Shown here: positions 8,301 to 18,403 of the stretch, piece after piece | Layout: the number at the start of each line of letters is the position of its first letter | Numbering within the stretch: position 1 is the stretch's first letter | Assembly: GCF_008704655.1 (NCBI RefSeq) | Contig: NZ_CP023688.1 | Location: forward strand, 930,001 to 994,000 | Source of the DNA: Streptomyces rimosus | Lineage (GTDB): Bacteria > Actinomycetota > Actinomycetes > Streptomycetales > Streptomycetaceae | Direction: 5' to 3' | Length of the DNA: 64,000 nucleotides | The notes under the pieces: model-generated | What the model was told of the DNA's origin: nothing | Databases searched by the model: none | What the model saw: only the letters and a program-made list of their open reading frames with translations | Made by a program: the position numbers and the translations under genes

Positions 8301-11300
8301 TGTCACCGTGGACGGCGACGTGGGCCAGCCGCACGGGGAGCAGCATCCCTTCGCCGAGGCCGCGTCCGGTCATCCAGGCTGCTACGCCCGCCTGGCCGCA
8401 GATGTCCATCGTCACCGGGTGCGAGTGCATCTGGCGCGCCTGCCCGCGCGCCGCGTCGGGCAGGCAGATCTCGGCGAGCAGGCTCATGGGCTCGCGGGCG
8501 TCGCTGTGCCGGACCGTGACCAGCCCGGCGAAGGCCGTGCCGTGCTGCAGACGGAAGTCGTCCCGCAGGCGTGCATACACCCATTCCACTGCGATGTCGT
8601 GAGGGTGCCTGGCCGTCAGTTGGTCGATGTCCTGTCGGCGGGGCGGTGTCGCCTGTCGGCGCAGCCGGGCAGTGGCATGGACGGTGTTCGTCCCCTGGCC
8701 GCTCGATACGCCCATCTCCCACCGGGCACTGTCGTCGCGGTCCTTGCGTGCGTTGCAGGTGACCTCGGTCGCTTCGGTCAGCGGTATCAGGTGCCGTAGG
8801 TCGATGTCTTCCAGGCGCACGCCGGCCGGTTCGGTGGAGAACAGATCGACGGCGGTGCCCAGCGCCATCTCGATCATGGCTGTGGCGGGCAGTACGCAGG
8901 TGCCGTCCACCTTGTGGTCCTGGAGCCAGGGCAGGTCTTCGACGTCGATCCGGGACTGCCAGTAGTGCGTGCCGTCCCGTGCCGGGTCGGCCAGGTGGAC
9001 GCCGAGCAGAGGGTGTGCCGAGGAAGCCCTCGGCGCGGACGTGCCGGGCCGGTCACCGGGGGTGATCTCGAAGTGGCGCCGCTCCCAGGAGGTGGCGGGC
9101 AGGTCGATGAATGTGCCGTGCGGCGCGAGACGTTCCACGGGCAGGGGGTGGCCCGAGCAGTGCAGCGCGGCCATCTGCGCGGTGAACGCCTGCGGCGAGT
9201 TGGCGGTTTTGCTCATCGAGGCAAGCACGACAGCATCGCTGAGCGCCAAGTCGGTCAGGGTTTCCTGGAGGGCGGACGTCAGCAGCGGGTGTGGGGACAC
9301 CTCGACGAACAGGCGGTGACCGTCCTCGGCCAGAGCCCGCACGGCGGGCTCGAATTGGACGACCTGGCGCAGGTTGGCCACCCAGTAGTCGGCGTCCATC
9401 AGCGCCTCGGCGCGCGGATCGCTGAGCACCGTCGAGTAGAACGGGACGGTCGGCGTCCGTGGCACGACATCGCGCAGAGCGTTGGTCATCTCGCCGAGGA
9501 CCGGGTCCATGTGGCGGGTGTGCGAGGCATAGTCGACGTTGACCAGGCGGACGGAGACGTTTCGCTGCTCCCAGTAGGCGACCAGCTTGCGCACCTGGGC
9601 GGCGTCCCCGCCCACCACCGTGGTGGACGGGGATGCCAGCACGGCTGTCTCGACCCCGCTGATGCCGCTGGCCGCAATGTCCGAGGCCACGCGTTCGCTC
9701 GGCAGCAGGACCGAGGCCATGGTGCCCGCGTTCGGCGTACGGGCGACCAGCTGGCGTGTGATCACCCGGGAGCGGCGGCAGATGACCTTGACCCCGTCCC
9801 GGGTGCTCAAGGCGCCGGCGACGACGGCAGCAGCTGTTTCCCCCATGGAGTGGCCGATGACGGCAGCCGGGCGCACGCCGCGCTCGCGCCACATGGCGGC
9901 GATGCCCAGCTGCACGGCGAAGATCACGGGCTGTACCGTGTCCGCCCCGGTCACCACCTGTGGCGCCAGCAACGCCTGACGTACGGAAAAGCCGGACTCG
10001 GCGGCGATCAAAGGTTCCAGCTCGTCGACGGCGGCCGTGAAGCCGCGGTCCTGGTCGAGCAGGTTGCGGCCCATCGCGGCCCACTGTGAGCCGTGTCCTG
10101 AGAACACCCACACCGGGCCCGGACCGGTTTGCGACAGTGACGTTCCTTCCACGAGCCCTGGGGCCGCTTCGCCGCGCGAGCACGCCCGCAAGGTGGCCAC
10201 GAGTTGCTGGTGTGAGTCGGCCACGACACCCGCGCGGCAGCGGTTGTGCGAGCGGCCTGCGGCCAGCGTGTAGGCGATGTCCTCCAAAGCAGGCTGTATA
10301 CCGGGCTGCTCCAGCCAGTCCGCCAGGCGAGCCGCGCCGCTGCGCACCGCACCAGGGGTACCGCCGGAGAGCAGGAACAGATGGTTGTCGGGATCCCCTG
10401 AGCCTTCGGAGAGCACCTGTGGGCTGCGGGGCAGCGCGCAGCGCGAACGCGTGACGGACCGGGCGGCGGGGGCCTGCTCGACGAGCATGTGCGCGTTGCA
10501 GCCGCTGATCCCGAACGCTGATACGGCGGCCAGCCGCGGGGCGGTCCCCTGCACCGGCCAGGACGCGGCCTTTGTGGGGACGAACAGCCGAGTGTCGCCT
10601 GCGTTGATCTGCGGGTTCCACCGGGAGAAGTTCAGCGTCGCGGGAATGATCCCGCGACGCAGGCTGGTGATCACTTTGAGCAGCCCGGCGAGCCCGGCTG
10701 CCGGCTCCGCGTGCCCGAGGTTGGTCTTCACCGCTCCCAGGGCACAGCCGTCCTTCCCCGTGCCGTAGACCGAGGCCAGCGCGGCGAACTCGATCGGGTC
10801 TCCGACCGCCGTTCCCGTTCCGTGGGCCTCGACCAGACCGACCTCGTGCCCGGCGACACCGGCGCGCCGCAGAGCCTGCTGGTAGACCGCTTGCTGCGCC
10901 CGCAGCGACGGCGCCGTCAGGCGGGTGTCCCGGCCGTTTTGGTTGATCGCCGAGCCGCGCAGGACCGCCAGTATCCGGTCACCGTCGCGGACAGCGTCCC
11001 GGTATCGCTTGAGGACCACCACGCCGCAGCCTTCGCCGCGCACGTAGCCGTTGGCGGCGGCGTCGAAGGCACTGCACCGGCCGGTCGGCGAGAACGCCAG
11101 CCAGTGCGCCATGGTGGCCGTGGTCTCCGGCAGCAGATGCAAGATCACTCCGCCCGCGAGCGCCAGGTCCGCTTCTCCGGCCCGCAGTCCCTGGCACGCC
11201 AGGTGCACCCCGGCCAGGCTGGAGGCGCAGGCCATCTCGAAGGGCAGTTGAGGCCCTCGCACATCCAGTAAGAACGCCAGTCGGCCCAGCCCCATGCTGT

Positions 11301-11760
11301 CGATGCCCGCATACAGAGCATAAGGGTCGCTGGCTGCCAACGGCTGCTGACTGCGCAGCAGGTAGTCCCGGCTCATGAGCCCGAAATACAGCCCCGTCCG
11401 CGAGCCGGCCAGGGACAGCGGAGGAATGCCCGCGTGCTCCAGCGCCTCCCACGTCACCTCCCACAGCAAGCGCTGCTGGGGGTCCACCCAGGCGGCTTCC
11501 TGGGCGTTGATGCCGAAGAACTCCGGCTCGTACGCGTACACGTCGCCGTCGAGGAAGCAGCCCCACCGCATCCGGTCGGCCACCGCCGGCGGAAGAACCG
11601 CCAGCTCCGCCTGGGACCACCGGGCAGCAGGAACCTCACCGACCGTCTCGCGCCCGGCGAACAGCAACTCCTCCAGTGCCTCCAGAGAATGAGCTCCCCC
11701 TGGATAGCGGCACCCTGCCCCCACCACCGCGATGGGCTCAACCGTCCTGTTATCCGTCAT
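5353..11760 (-). CDS. Single-module reducing type I PKS (KS-AT-DH-ER-KR-ACP), mycocerosic-acid-synthase-like
   Basis: 2135 residues, close to the ~2110 of mycocerosic acid synthase, with the same domain order. KS spans ~7-430, with Cys178 in EMACASSL (not the usual TACSSS), His313 in EAHGTGT and His350 in [10 protein letters not shown] has GHSMG with Ser638 and YASH at 744-747, which normally indicates methylmalonyl-CoA. DH has His949 in the HxxxGxxxxP motif and Asp1119 in MDICGQ. ER (~1470-1790) contains [13 protein letters not shown] (~1800-1985) contains GGLGGLG and YTAAN. ACP has Ser2083 in LGLDSL. There is no thioesterase, loading module or docking domain, so iterative use and trans offloading are inferred. 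All catalytic residues I checked are present, predicting fully reduced methyl-branched chains. The start has an AAAGGAAG ribosome site. Confidence 0.92.
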   Translation of the reverse strand: MTDNRTVEPIAVVGAGCRYPGGAHSLEALEELLFAGRETVGEVPAARWSQAELAVLPPAVADRMRWGCFLDGDVYAYEPEFFGINAQEAAWVDPQQRLLWEVTWEALEHAGIPPLSLAGSRTGLYFGLMSRDYLLRSQQPLAASDPYALYAGIDSMGLGRLAFLLDVRGPQLPFEMACASSLAGVHLACQGLRAGEADLALAGGVILHLLPETTATMAHWLAFSPTGRCSAFDAAANGYVRGEGCGVVVLKRYRDAVRDGDRILAVLRGSAINQNGRDTRLTAPSLRAQQAVYQQALRRAGVAGHEVGLVEAHGTGTAVGDPIEFAALASVYGTGKDGCALGAVKTNLGHAEPAAGLAGLLKVITSLRRGIIPATLNFSRWNPQINAGDTRLFVPTKAASWPVQGTAPRLAAVSAFGISGCNAHMLVEQAPAARSVTRSRCALPRSPQVLSEGSGDPDNHLFLLSGGTPGAVRSGAARLADWLEQPGIQPALEDIAYTLAAGRSHNRCRAGVVADSHQQLVATLRACSRGEAAPGLVEGTSLSQTGPGPVWVFSGHGSQWAAMGRNLLDQDRGFTAAVDELEPLIAAESGFSVRQALLAPQVVTGADTVQPVIFAVQLGIAAMWRERGVRPAAVIGHSMGETAAAVVAGALSTRDGVKVICRRSRVITRQLVARTPNAGTMASVLLPSERVASDIAASGISGVETAVLASPSTTVVGGDAAQVRKLVAYWEQRNVSVRLVNVDYASHTRHMDPVLGEMTNALRDVVPRTPTVPFYSTVLSDPRAEALMDADYWVANLRQVVQFEPAVRALAEDGHRLFVEVSPHPLLTSALQETLTDLALSDAVVLASMSKTANSPQAFTAQMAALHCSGHPLPVERLAPHGTFIDLPATSWERRHFEITPGDRPGTSAPRASSAHPLLGVHLADPARDGTHYWQSRIDVEDLPWLQDHKVDGTCVLPATAMIEMALGTAVDLFSTEPAGVRLEDIDLRHLIPLTEATEVTCNARKDRDDSARWEMGVSSGQGTNTVHATARLRRQATPPRRQDIDQLTARHPHDIAVEWVYARLRDDFRLQHGTAFAGLVTVRHSDAREPMSLLAEICLPDAARGQARQMHSHPVTMDICGQAGVAAWMTGRGLGEGMLLPVRLAHVAVHGDTVQGRYCHVRLEQAEEQACTAHIDLLDADGNVLAELGGLQYVRRPAQSAQDTFNSRLLQPRWAPTPLPAATPLACGNWLLLDAAGTGTAARDLAAALGTEDGPCAVAVLSTPDGQGPREPALSDLLHRSCPSEVVVIFPSTEDTGASSAPDRARQAVGSLLAEIVQPLLAAGHPSPPRLRAVTHRAQRVRPGDIPDLGQAGVRGLMRTLSYEHPQLHPATVDIDASTTTDVLARELLTCPDSQDDVAYRDGRRYTARLGSEPLGEADLHQVRADHAHDALALRPQYPGDPDSLRLTAEPRRAPAAGEVEIRIQATGLSFINMLKAFGLYDQFRVPGGDLPPDTFECAGTITAVGEGVCDRRIGDRVAAWTTGRPITSFVSTPAGVTLPLPDEVTLNDGAALPHAYTTAQYAVHHLARLRRGETILVHSASGGTGLAVIHLAQALGATVLATAGSEHKRESLRHLGIEHVMDSRTLDFADRVRELTHERGVDVVVNSLTGPAQSASLDLLAPHGRFIELGKQDIYANTRLGLLPFHRGITFTSIDMLAVGAHNAPLAQTLCAEVADLLRNGALAMLPVTTYPVQDAARAFRAMATAQHTGKLVLTWPERGSITVPVRPHDATVVRDDGSYIITGGLGGLGLLAARWLAHNGAPHLVLSGRSRPSRNAQQIIGDLRTAGTRVDVVNGDIAEPATAPRLVAAAAVDGYPLRGVLHCAAVVEDATAARITKDLLDRVWRPKVNGAWHLHHATLDADLDWWVGFSSIASVLGSPGQGAYTAANAWLDEFITWRRAQGRPATGINWGPWARYGRGSGMEERGHIMIEPDDGIAALEQILRHDRPRTGYSPLDIAHWLASYPDTATLEYFADLTTTAHGSGSAPPADADGLLAALHEAPPDDRRALLRDRTAQHIADVLRLDACDPNASLTLLGLDSLRAVEIRNRLQRELRLTFPQTALWTHPTVTALTDYLLGQLTEQHNLPTTSAA

Positions 11761-11933
11761 CTGCGGGACTTCCTTTCTCGGTCACGAAAAACTGCACATC
11801 GCTGAATTTCCGGCGAGCCTTCACACAACGGGCCACCCAAGGGCGCCGTCAGCCGCAGCGGGTCCCTGAATGATGGAGAGGAACACCGAAACCGCAGCGA
11901 AGCGTCTGGCTAGGAGGGTTTTCTCACTCGGCG

Positions 11934-12158
11934 ATGGCGGTGCTGTAAGCCCACTCGGCGACCGGCACCGCCGCGCCTCCCAGATCCCGGAGCCGGCCGG
12001 TGAAGGTGAAGTGCTCGTTGCGCCCGCAGTGAACGATCACCAGTCGGTCGCTGTCTGCGATCGCCGCGTCGACGATGGAGATCATCTGCGGCAGAGTCGG
12101 CGGATCGCCTCACAAAAAAGGCGTTCGCGTTTCCGGAGACGGTTTCCATTTCAGGCAT
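11934..12158 (-). pseudogene. Small frameshifted gene upstream of the PKS
   Basis: An ATG gives MPEMETVSGNANAFFV; a frame change near 12105-12115, beside a run of six A/T, leads to a segment with convincing coding character that includes DRLVIVHCGRNEHFTFTGRL and ends AEWAYSTAIAE. Neither frame alone gives a sensible protein, so I read this as a small broken gene of about 75-80 codons. It ends ~170 bp before the PKS start, same strand. The family is not recognised. Confidence 0.35.
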
Positions 12159-12855
12159 ATGCCATTCGCCCTTCGAAGTCGGAGGACCAAGCCTCCATCC
12201 GCTCTACCCCGAAATCCGGACGTCACGCTGGATATATTCCGGCGAAAAGCAGCGAAGGCGCGCAGACGGCGCACGGCAGCGCGATCGAGGGGCGCCAAGA
12301 ATGCTCGGCGCACTGCGGATTTCTCGCCGCGCCTCAAACGCGCCCCTCAAGTGGCCAGAAAGGAGCATCACAGTGACCATAGACGGCCACGAAGCGCCTC
12401 ACGCGAACACTCATGCCGCTCAGGCGTCAAACATGGGCTCTGCGCCTCACCTCGCTCAGTCACAACCTGACACCTACTCCCATCCTGGTCATTGCGAAAC
12501 GGCAGATGCGCACGTCTCGTACAGTGCCTGGTGATACGAGCTGCCAGAAGCGAAGCGGGAGCGCTTTTCCGCCGTTCACGAGAGGCGCCGTTGACGTTAC
12601 GGTATCCGGCCGCGTTAACGTCGAAGAGCGCCGAACCCCGAAGAAGAAGTGCCGTGCCCTGTTCGCCGCAGGCGTTTCCGTCGACGGCGTCGGAATTAGA
12701 GATCTTGCGCCACCCACAGCAGGATTCGATGATTTCGCGGACGACGGTACGTCGGGTGAACCCAAGACAGCAGCAATAAGCTGACATCAAGACGGTGCAG
12801 CGATCGATGCGCGCGGGTTTTCGCGCATCCGAATACACGACGAGAAAGGTCCATC
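12159..12855. other. Gene-poor, relatively AT-rich spacer
   Basis: About 700 bp between the leftward biosynthetic genes and the rightward coiled-coil/ABC1 kinase pair. Base composition is noticeably lower in GC than flanking genes and no reading frame shows coding character. It probably contains divergent promoters for both sides, but I see no clear motif. Confidence 0.5.
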
Positions 12856-13110
12856 ATGGCAAGGAAAAAGAACGCCCTCGACAGGATGTCGAAGGGCGTC
12901 AGGCGCATGAACAAGGACACCCGAAAAGGCATCGATACAGCCCTCGGCACAAGGAAAAAGAAGAGGAAGAAGGGAGCCAAGGCGCAGGCGAAGCAGAACC
13001 GACGCCACATCGGCGCCCTAACCGAGCAGATGGAGCAGCTCACCCAGCAGGTCTCCGCGCTCACCTCGACCGTTTCCGACCACCGCAAGGACAGCGCAGC
13101 CAGCAGGTAG
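12856..13110 (+). CDS. Small basic coiled-coil protein
   Basis: 84 residues, very Lys/Arg-rich in the first two-thirds (ALGTRKKKRKKGAKAQAKQN), then a heptad-like helix (EQMEQLTQQVSALTSTVSDH). A GAGAAAGG ribosome site precedes the ATG. It lies 42 bp upstream of an ABC1 kinase gene, so the two are likely cotranscribed. No named family is recognised. The layout, a basic patch plus short coiled coil, suggests an oligomer binding an acidic partner such as nucleic acid or membrane, but this is inference. Confidence 0.6.
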   Translation: MARKKNALDRMSKGVRRMNKDTRKGIDTALGTRKKKRKKGAKAQAKQNRRHIGALTEQMEQLTQQVSALTSTVSDHRKDSAASR

Positions 13111-13152
13111 CACCGGCTCGGAAGTGGCGGCATACGCCCGCAGGGAGGCAGC

Positions 13153-14697
13153 ATGCCCAAAGGGCGTACCCGCCGTACCGCCCGCATCGTGTCCCGGCTC
13201 GCCGGCGCCGAGGCCGCCCGGGCGGCGCGTTCGCGGGGCAGGCGGCCCGAGGCGCAGCCGTCACCGGACGCCGGCAAAGCGGAAAGGGCCCGGCACATCC
13301 GGCGCACCCTGGAGGAACTGGGGCCACTGTACGTCAAGGTCGGCCAGATCCTGGCCACTCGCCCCGACTTCGTCCCGCAGTACATCCGGGATGAGCTGGA
13401 AAACCTCAACGACAAGGCCCGCGTTGAGCCGTTCGCGCGCTTCGAGCCCGTACTGGAACAGGACCTCGGCCCCCGCTGGCGCGCGGGCTTTCAGAGTATC
13501 CGGACGGAAGAGCCCCTCGGGTCGGCTTCACTGGCCCAGGTCTACAAGGCAGTGGACGCCTCCGGCCGCGCGTGTGTCGTGAAGATACAACGGCCGGAGG
13601 CACACGAAGCCGTACTCGGCGACATGTCGGTCCTGAAGACGGCCGTGCGCCTGTTCGCCAAGGCCGCCCCGCACTTCAACGAAGTCGTCGACATTGGCGC
13701 CATGCTGGAGGTCTTGTTCACCGTCATGCACGACGAGCTGGACTTCACCAGGGAAGCCCGCAACATGAAGGACGCCCGCAAAGCCGCCAAGGACTTCAAA
13801 CGGGTCTGCGTCCCCAAAGCCCTGACCGCCACGCCCAGGGTGCTGGTGCAAACCTTCGCGGAAGGCTCTCCCGTCAACCGGGTCAAGCCGGACGAACTCA
13901 GCAAGAAGCAGCGCAAGGCCATCGCCTACCAGCTCATGGAGTTCATGTTCCGCGGCTACTTCATCGACCGCCGTTTCCACGCCGACCCTCACCCCGGAAA
14001 CATCATCGTCAGCACCGACGGCAAAGCCCATCTGATCGACTGGGGCATGGTCGGACGCATCGACCGCGGCACCAGCCTCGCCACCCTCGGGGTCTTCCTC
14101 GCCCTGGCCCAGAACGACGGAGCGGCCATGGCTCGGCACTGGGTAAGCCTGGGCACCGCCACCCCATGGAGCAACCCCTCAGCCTTCCTGCAAGACATCA
14201 GCCGGATCGTCCCCCACTGGACCGACGCCTCCCTGGACGAACTCAACTTCGGCGTCGCCCTGATGACCCTGCTGCGCTACTCCTCCCAGCGCGGCATCCA
14301 GATCACCCCGCTGACCTCCGTCGTCGGCAAATCCGTCGCGAACATCGAAGGATCGGTGCGCTGTCTCTACCCCAAACTGAAACTTTCGACCGCCCTGCAC
14401 GGCACCCTCAGAAACGTCATGCGGGACCTCATCCTCGAAACTCTTTCCGAAGAACAAGCCTCCCAGACAGCTCTCCACCTGCTCGGCACCCTGATCCACG
14501 GACCCGCACAGCTTCAGTCCTCACTGACCGACCTCTCCACCCGGCAACTCACCTTCCAGGCCCGCAACAACCTCGGAGACCCCATACAAGCCGGACGACG
14601 GCACAGAGGCGCAGCTCCCACCATCAGCTTGCCGGCCTTGGCGCTGGGTGCCAGCTGGGCTGGGCACCGCTTCTGCAAGAAGGGCTCCGGCTCCTGA
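13153..14697 (+). CDS. ABC1/UbiB (AarF)-family atypical kinase
   Basis: 514 residues with the ABC1 hallmarks in order: the KxGQ motif in LYVKVGQILATRPDFVP (~residue 60), the Ala-rich loop LGSASLAQVYKA replacing the P-loop, the ATP-site Lys in VVKIQRPE, the catalytic segment FHADPHPGNI and the metal-binding LIDWGMVGRID. In bacteria and organelles these proteins support quinone or isoprenoid lipid metabolism and act at membranes. A GGGAGGCAGC ribosome site precedes the ATG. The start and end are intact. Lying near a prenyl diphosphate synthase fusion, it might serve isoprenoid-derived product handling, though it is divergently transcribed from that cluster. Confidence 0.88.
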   Translation: MPKGRTRRTARIVSRLAGAEAARAARSRGRRPEAQPSPDAGKAERARHIRRTLEELGPLYVKVGQILATRPDFVPQYIRDELENLNDKARVEPFARFEPVLEQDLGPRWRAGFQSIRTEEPLGSASLAQVYKAVDASGRACVVKIQRPEAHEAVLGDMSVLKTAVRLFAKAAPHFNEVVDIGAMLEVLFTVMHDELDFTREARNMKDARKAAKDFKRVCVPKALTATPRVLVQTFAEGSPVNRVKPDELSKKQRKAIAYQLMEFMFRGYFIDRRFHADPHPGNIIVSTDGKAHLIDWGMVGRIDRGTSLATLGVFLALAQNDGAAMARHWVSLGTATPWSNPSAFLQDISRIVPHWTDASLDELNFGVALMTLLRYSSQRGIQITPLTSVVGKSVANIEGSVRCLYPKLKLSTALHGTLRNVMRDLILETLSEEQASQTALHLLGTLIHGPAQLQSSLTDLSTRQLTFQARNNLGDPIQAGRRHRGAAPTISLPALALGASWAGHRFCKKGSGS

Positions 14698-14990
14698 CAC
14701 CCGAGCGGCACGCATCACCCGCGTGGACGGTGCTCCGAGCAACCCGGTGGCTCACGGACAGAGCCGGTCGCATATTGCCACGACAATGGTCGTTCCCGGG
14801 GAAAGCCGTAGGACCGCGCGGCACCGTGATGCTGTGGCACTTGCCTCCTCAGCCATAGCCTGGCCAGGCTTGGCGAGAATGGCGGTACAGGCACCGGCAG
14901 CGCAGATGCGCCTGCGCGATACGGTCACCGTCGCGGCGTACACGCCGGACGGCCGCGGTGATTGGCCCGTACGTCGAGCCCCAGCCCAGT

Positions 14991-15285
14991 GTTCGCGCCG
15001 TGGGCGAACTGCACCCGCAGGTAGGGCAGTTCGTCGCCCTCCGGGAGGCGCCACGGCTCGGAGCCGTTGGCCAGGTAGCCGTCGGACAGCAGGAAGACCG
15101 GCGTACGGTACGTCAGCGCGATGCGCGCCGCGTCGAAGCAGTCGGCCGGCGTCTTCGGAGCCACGATCGGCACCGGCGCCTCGCCGTTGCGCCCGTACAT
15201 CGCCTGCAGCAGATCGGCCTGCTCGGTCTTGGTGGGCAGGCCGGTGGACGGGCCGCCGCGCTGGATGTCCACGATGACCAGCGAC
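14991..15285 (-). pseudogene. korA: Internal fragment of 2-oxoglutarate:ferredoxin oxidoreductase alpha subunit
   Basis: A ~98-residue segment is clearly KorA: VDIQRGGPSTGLPTKTEQAD, then LLQAMYGRNGEAPVP and LLSDGYLANGSEPWRLP. These are the conserved thiamine-diphosphate enzyme sequences of the alpha subunit, which normally exceeds 600 residues. Both sides break into unrelated sequence (CTPRR at the C-terminal side; low-quality sequence before LVIVDI). No korB is nearby. It is a dead relic of a recombination or duplication event. Confidence 0.8.
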
Positions 15286-15454
15286 GCAGGAACTACAAGC
15301 TCGATCGCCCGTAACGCCCACACCGCACATAATGGGCGCACACAAAGCCGCAGTTCAGAAGCCCTTTGCCGCCCTCTCATGGATGACAACACACTCCGCA
15401 TGACACGTAACCGGAAACACATGAAACGACTCAACGAACCGACCGCCGTACGCG

Positions 15455-16534
15455 TTATCCCTCGCCCCGAGGTTGGGGGCCATGGGGCTTCCACCCCTTC
15501 AGGTATGCCTTGAGCTCCTCCGTCGAGGGTTCCCTCGGAGTAGGCATCTCCGGAAGCCCGCTCAACGGATCGATCCCCTGCACGAACTCACGTGCCCACT
15601 CCAACCAGCGTCTGGTCGACTTCAGCGTGGGCTCATCCACAGCGTCGCCCTGCTGGGCGAGGCGACGTTCCAGCGCATCACAGTAGGCAACAAGTACGGC
15701 GGCCTCCTGCCAGCGTCCGGCTTCCTCGCGCAGCACCTTGGCGAGTTGGTCCCGGACGGCCTGCTTCCTCGCCTCCTCCATGGCCGCCCGCCAACGAACC
15801 TCACACTCCGCCATAGCCCACTGCTCACGCTCCCGGCGTTGAACGTCCTCCAGCGCTCGCTCCTCGACTTCCCCAAGGATCATCCCCAGGGCGTCCTCGA
15901 GCATCCTGCTCTTCCGGTCTCGCCAACGCCCTGGCCGGCCGGACCGGCCATGGCCAATCTCGACGACAATGCGCGCGGAGCGTTCTGGATTCGTCGACTG
16001 CGGAAACTCCTGTCTGACAGTGACCGCGCGCGCGAAACCGTCGACCACCACGTCGACTCCGCCCTCGCGCCGCGAATAGCACGACCGACTCTGCCTGACC
16101 TCGTACCCTCGCCGCACTGCCTCGGCAGCCAGCGCCTGCAGCAGCAAGAGCGACCGGCGGCGGAGCTCAGCGGGAATGACCAGCTGTTCGTCATCGTCCT
16201 TGAGTGCGGCTACAGCCGGGTGCAGAGAACTCAGCCGGGTGCAGACCGGTACCACCGATGCATCAACTGTCGGCCGGCGAGTCCGCGCGTTGGGATGCGT
16301 GCCCTCGGCGAGAAACATCTCCAGCCCGCGCGCACCGTTCCGGACCTTCTCGATACGTTTGCCCTGCGGTTCCAGCCCGTGCCGCTTGGCGAAATCGACC
16401 ACACGCCGCCACTCCACGATCTCGTCGTCACCGAGGTCGTCGAGACAGACGCGCCCCTCCGCGACCAGGCGCTCGACCAACTCCAGCGCCTTCGCCCGTC
16501 GAGCACGCGCGACGGGCCGCTCACTGTATGGCAT
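15455..16534 (-). CDS. Conserved hypothetical protein of the arm/plasmid type
   Basis: About 359 residues from the chosen start MPYSERPVARARRAK; a longer in-frame extension to 16693 exists but looks non-coding. The protein is charged, with VVVDGFARAVTVRQEFPQST, ARIVVEIGHGRSGRPGRWRD and a long Glu/Arg/Ala helix (ERALEDVQRREREQWAMAE) that should form a coiled coil. It ends in a conserved-looking LKAYLKGWKPHGP tail. I associate this type with Streptomyces chromosome ends and linear plasmids, but no function is known to me. The ribosome site is weak, so the start is uncertain. Confidence 0.6.
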   Translation of the reverse strand: MPYSERPVARARRAKALELVERLVAEGRVCLDDLGDDEIVEWRRVVDFAKRHGLEPQGKRIEKVRNGARGLEMFLAEGTHPNARTRRPTVDASVVPVCTRLSSLHPAVAALKDDDEQLVIPAELRRRSLLLLQALAAEAVRRGYEVRQSRSCYSRREGGVDVVVDGFARAVTVRQEFPQSTNPERSARIVVEIGHGRSGRPGRWRDRKSRMLEDALGMILGEVEERALEDVQRREREQWAMAECEVRWRAAMEEARKQAVRDQLAKVLREEAGRWQEAAVLVAYCDALERRLAQQGDAVDEPTLKSTRRWLEWAREFVQGIDPLSGLPEMPTPREPSTEELKAYLKGWKPHGPQPRGEG

Positions 16535-18213
16535 CGGACTGCGTTTTCGAGCGGTCACTTCGCGCCGCGCTCCGCTCTCCTTGAACGCCAGGGTTCCGGC
16601 TGACGCTACCTGGACACCAGCCATGAACGCCGGACTGTCGGGAGGTGACCTTGTCGCACGTCGAAACGTAGTCGGTCTCAGTGAACGCCGCACGTGGGCA
16701 GTTCCGACACTCCTGATGGCCCTCGACCGCCCCTGGACGCGTAGGGCATAGAAGCAAGCGCCGTTCCCTCCGGCCGCAGACTCCAGGCCCCTCGCCGGGC
16801 CGCGAGCCGCTGAATGAGCGTGTGATGCCGTTCAGCCAAGGCGAACCACAGGTGCGCGAGCTTCACACCACACCGCGCCCCCGCACCCTGCATAGACCCG
16901 AAAGAGCGGACGCCGGTGGTGGGAGTTCTCTGGGACTTCTCTGGGATTTCCGGCTGTGTCAGTGGGCATGACCGGGAAACAGTCGAAAGGTCGTCCGTGC
17001 AGGTCAGCGCCTCACAGCTAGCCATCTCAGCAGGTGACGGAGCTGCCTGGTCCCTTCCGGGACGGGACCTGGATTCTCGACCCGAGCATGCGGACATTGC
17101 ATGACGCGCTCCGCCGCGAACAGCAGCCGCTGCAGAATCGCAGGTGGAATGTGACCTTCACCGACGTGGCGACCAGTGGGACGGACATCTCTGCGGGGAT
17201 CGCCAAGGTCACCATGCCGAAGTCAGCCCCGCATCCTCTTCGCTCTGGCGGGATCGAAGGCCCGTAGCGTCCTGAGCGGTACCGCCCTGGGATCGAAGTG
17301 AACCTCTCAGGCATGCAGCAAGGCCGCCGTCCCGCAAAGGGACAGCAGCCTCCCCCACTCCGACATCGACATCATCCGCCAGGAGAAGGACGAGCTGCAG
17401 CCGACGCGAAACCAATGGAGGAGCACATCACCTGAACCGCCTCTAGACCTGCGGGCACCCATGCAGCACACGCGCGGGTCCGCAGCACCGACCGCAGACC
17501 CGCCGATAGAAAGAACAGCACACAACCCGATCCGGCTCCCGGGCGTAGCTCCTACGTGACCAAACCAGGCCCACGCGCCACCGGAAGGCTCGACTGCGTC
17601 ACGCAGCGTGCGCGGCCGGAGCTCAGTGGAGGGGCTGATTGCGCACGTTGCCGACGTCTGCGGCGAGTGATCCCTGGGGAGAATTTGGGGAGTATGGCCG
17701 CCGGTGGGGAGCGCCTGGGGAGAATCGGCCGCATAACGCGGCACGGCCCTGAAAGACGCAGAAAGAGGCATCGCTGCAGGTCACAGACACGCGAAAGCGC
17801 ATAAGCGCAGGTCAGCCCAGTGCGGTAGACGACTTCATGACGTACGTACCGAGATCGTCTGCCTTGCCGATTTTCGGAAGCGACCCTCATTCATGTAGAG
17901 CCCACGACATTACGGTTCCGCAGCCGAGCATGCGCCCGCTTACCGACGCGTGATGGCCGGCAAGCGGGTGCAAGGAACCCGTGAGCGGTCGACAGTCACT
18001 CCCATCATCTCGCGACTGAGGGAGTCATCTTCCTGCCGGGAGCCGCTTTCGCCTCACCGACGCCCCCAGACCGTGATCGAGCCCCCTCGCGGCCGACACG
18101 GAGCGTAACCGGTTTACACCTGACACCCCATCAGGAAAGTCAGCATCGAGTCAGCATCAGTACGACCACAGGCGGCCTGAGATGATCGAACTTGCACATC
18201 CACCCCGACCCGC
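16535..18213. other. Long gene-poor stretch
   Basis: About 1.7 kb without a convincing gene. A short rightward frame at ~17034-17267 (GTWILDPSMRTLHDALRREQ) is the only segment with slight coding character, and I do not recognise it. Four copies of TGGGGAG occur within 50 bp at 17675-17722. This looks like degraded DNA at the edge of the biosynthetic island. Confidence 0.5.
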
Positions 18214-18257
18214 CACACCCCCTGTGACCTGCAGAAACGCAGGTCACAGGGGGTGTG
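18214..18257. terminator. Perfect 19-bp inverted repeat with 6-nt loop
   Basis: The left arm CACACCCCCTGTGACCTGC and its exact complement flank the loop AGAAAC. There is no T tract, as often in actinomycete terminators. It marks the boundary between the gene-poor stretch and the TetR gene and would shield the latter from read-through in either direction. A role as a recombination or protein-binding site is an alternative. Confidence 0.6.
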
Positions 18258-18341
18258 ACCGACATCACCCCCGCCTGGGTCGGGCGATCCCCCGCGTCGC
18301 CCGACCCGGGCAGCTCGGCCGGAGTCCTGGCCGCGTCGGGG

Positions 18342-18382
18342 CGGACATCCGGAGACCTGCTGAGTATATTGGCTCTCAGCCA
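18342..18382 (+). promoter_or_regulatory. Promoter with overlapping palindromic operator for the TetR gene
   Basis: A -35-like CGGACA (18342-18347), a 17-bp spacer and a good -10 TATATT (18365-18370) are followed immediately by the perfect inverted repeat TGGCT-CTC-AGCCA at 18370-18382. A repressor bound there would cover the -10 and the start site. TetR proteins commonly autoregulate this way, so this is the likely operator; the assignment is inferred. Confidence 0.55.
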
Positions 18383-18403
18383 GTCAACGCAGGAGTTATC
18401 AGC

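Noticed and set aside
12696..13415. Leftward frame opposite the coiled-coil gene and kinase start
   Set aside because: Has hydrophobic runs that look like membrane segments, but these arise from the Lys-rich codons of the opposite strand.
13572..14858. Second long rightward frame over the ABC1 kinase
   Set aside because: Low-complexity Arg/His/Pro translation; the kinase frame carries all the family motifs.
17034..17267. Short rightward frame in the gene-poor stretch
   Set aside because: Weakly coding-like (GTWILDPSMRTLHDAL), but no family, ribosome site or context supports it.
17675..17722. Four TGGGGAG copies in 50 bp, considered as an integrase attachment or replication-type repeat
   Set aside because: Spacing is irregular and there is no integrase or tRNA nearby, so I cannot support a function.
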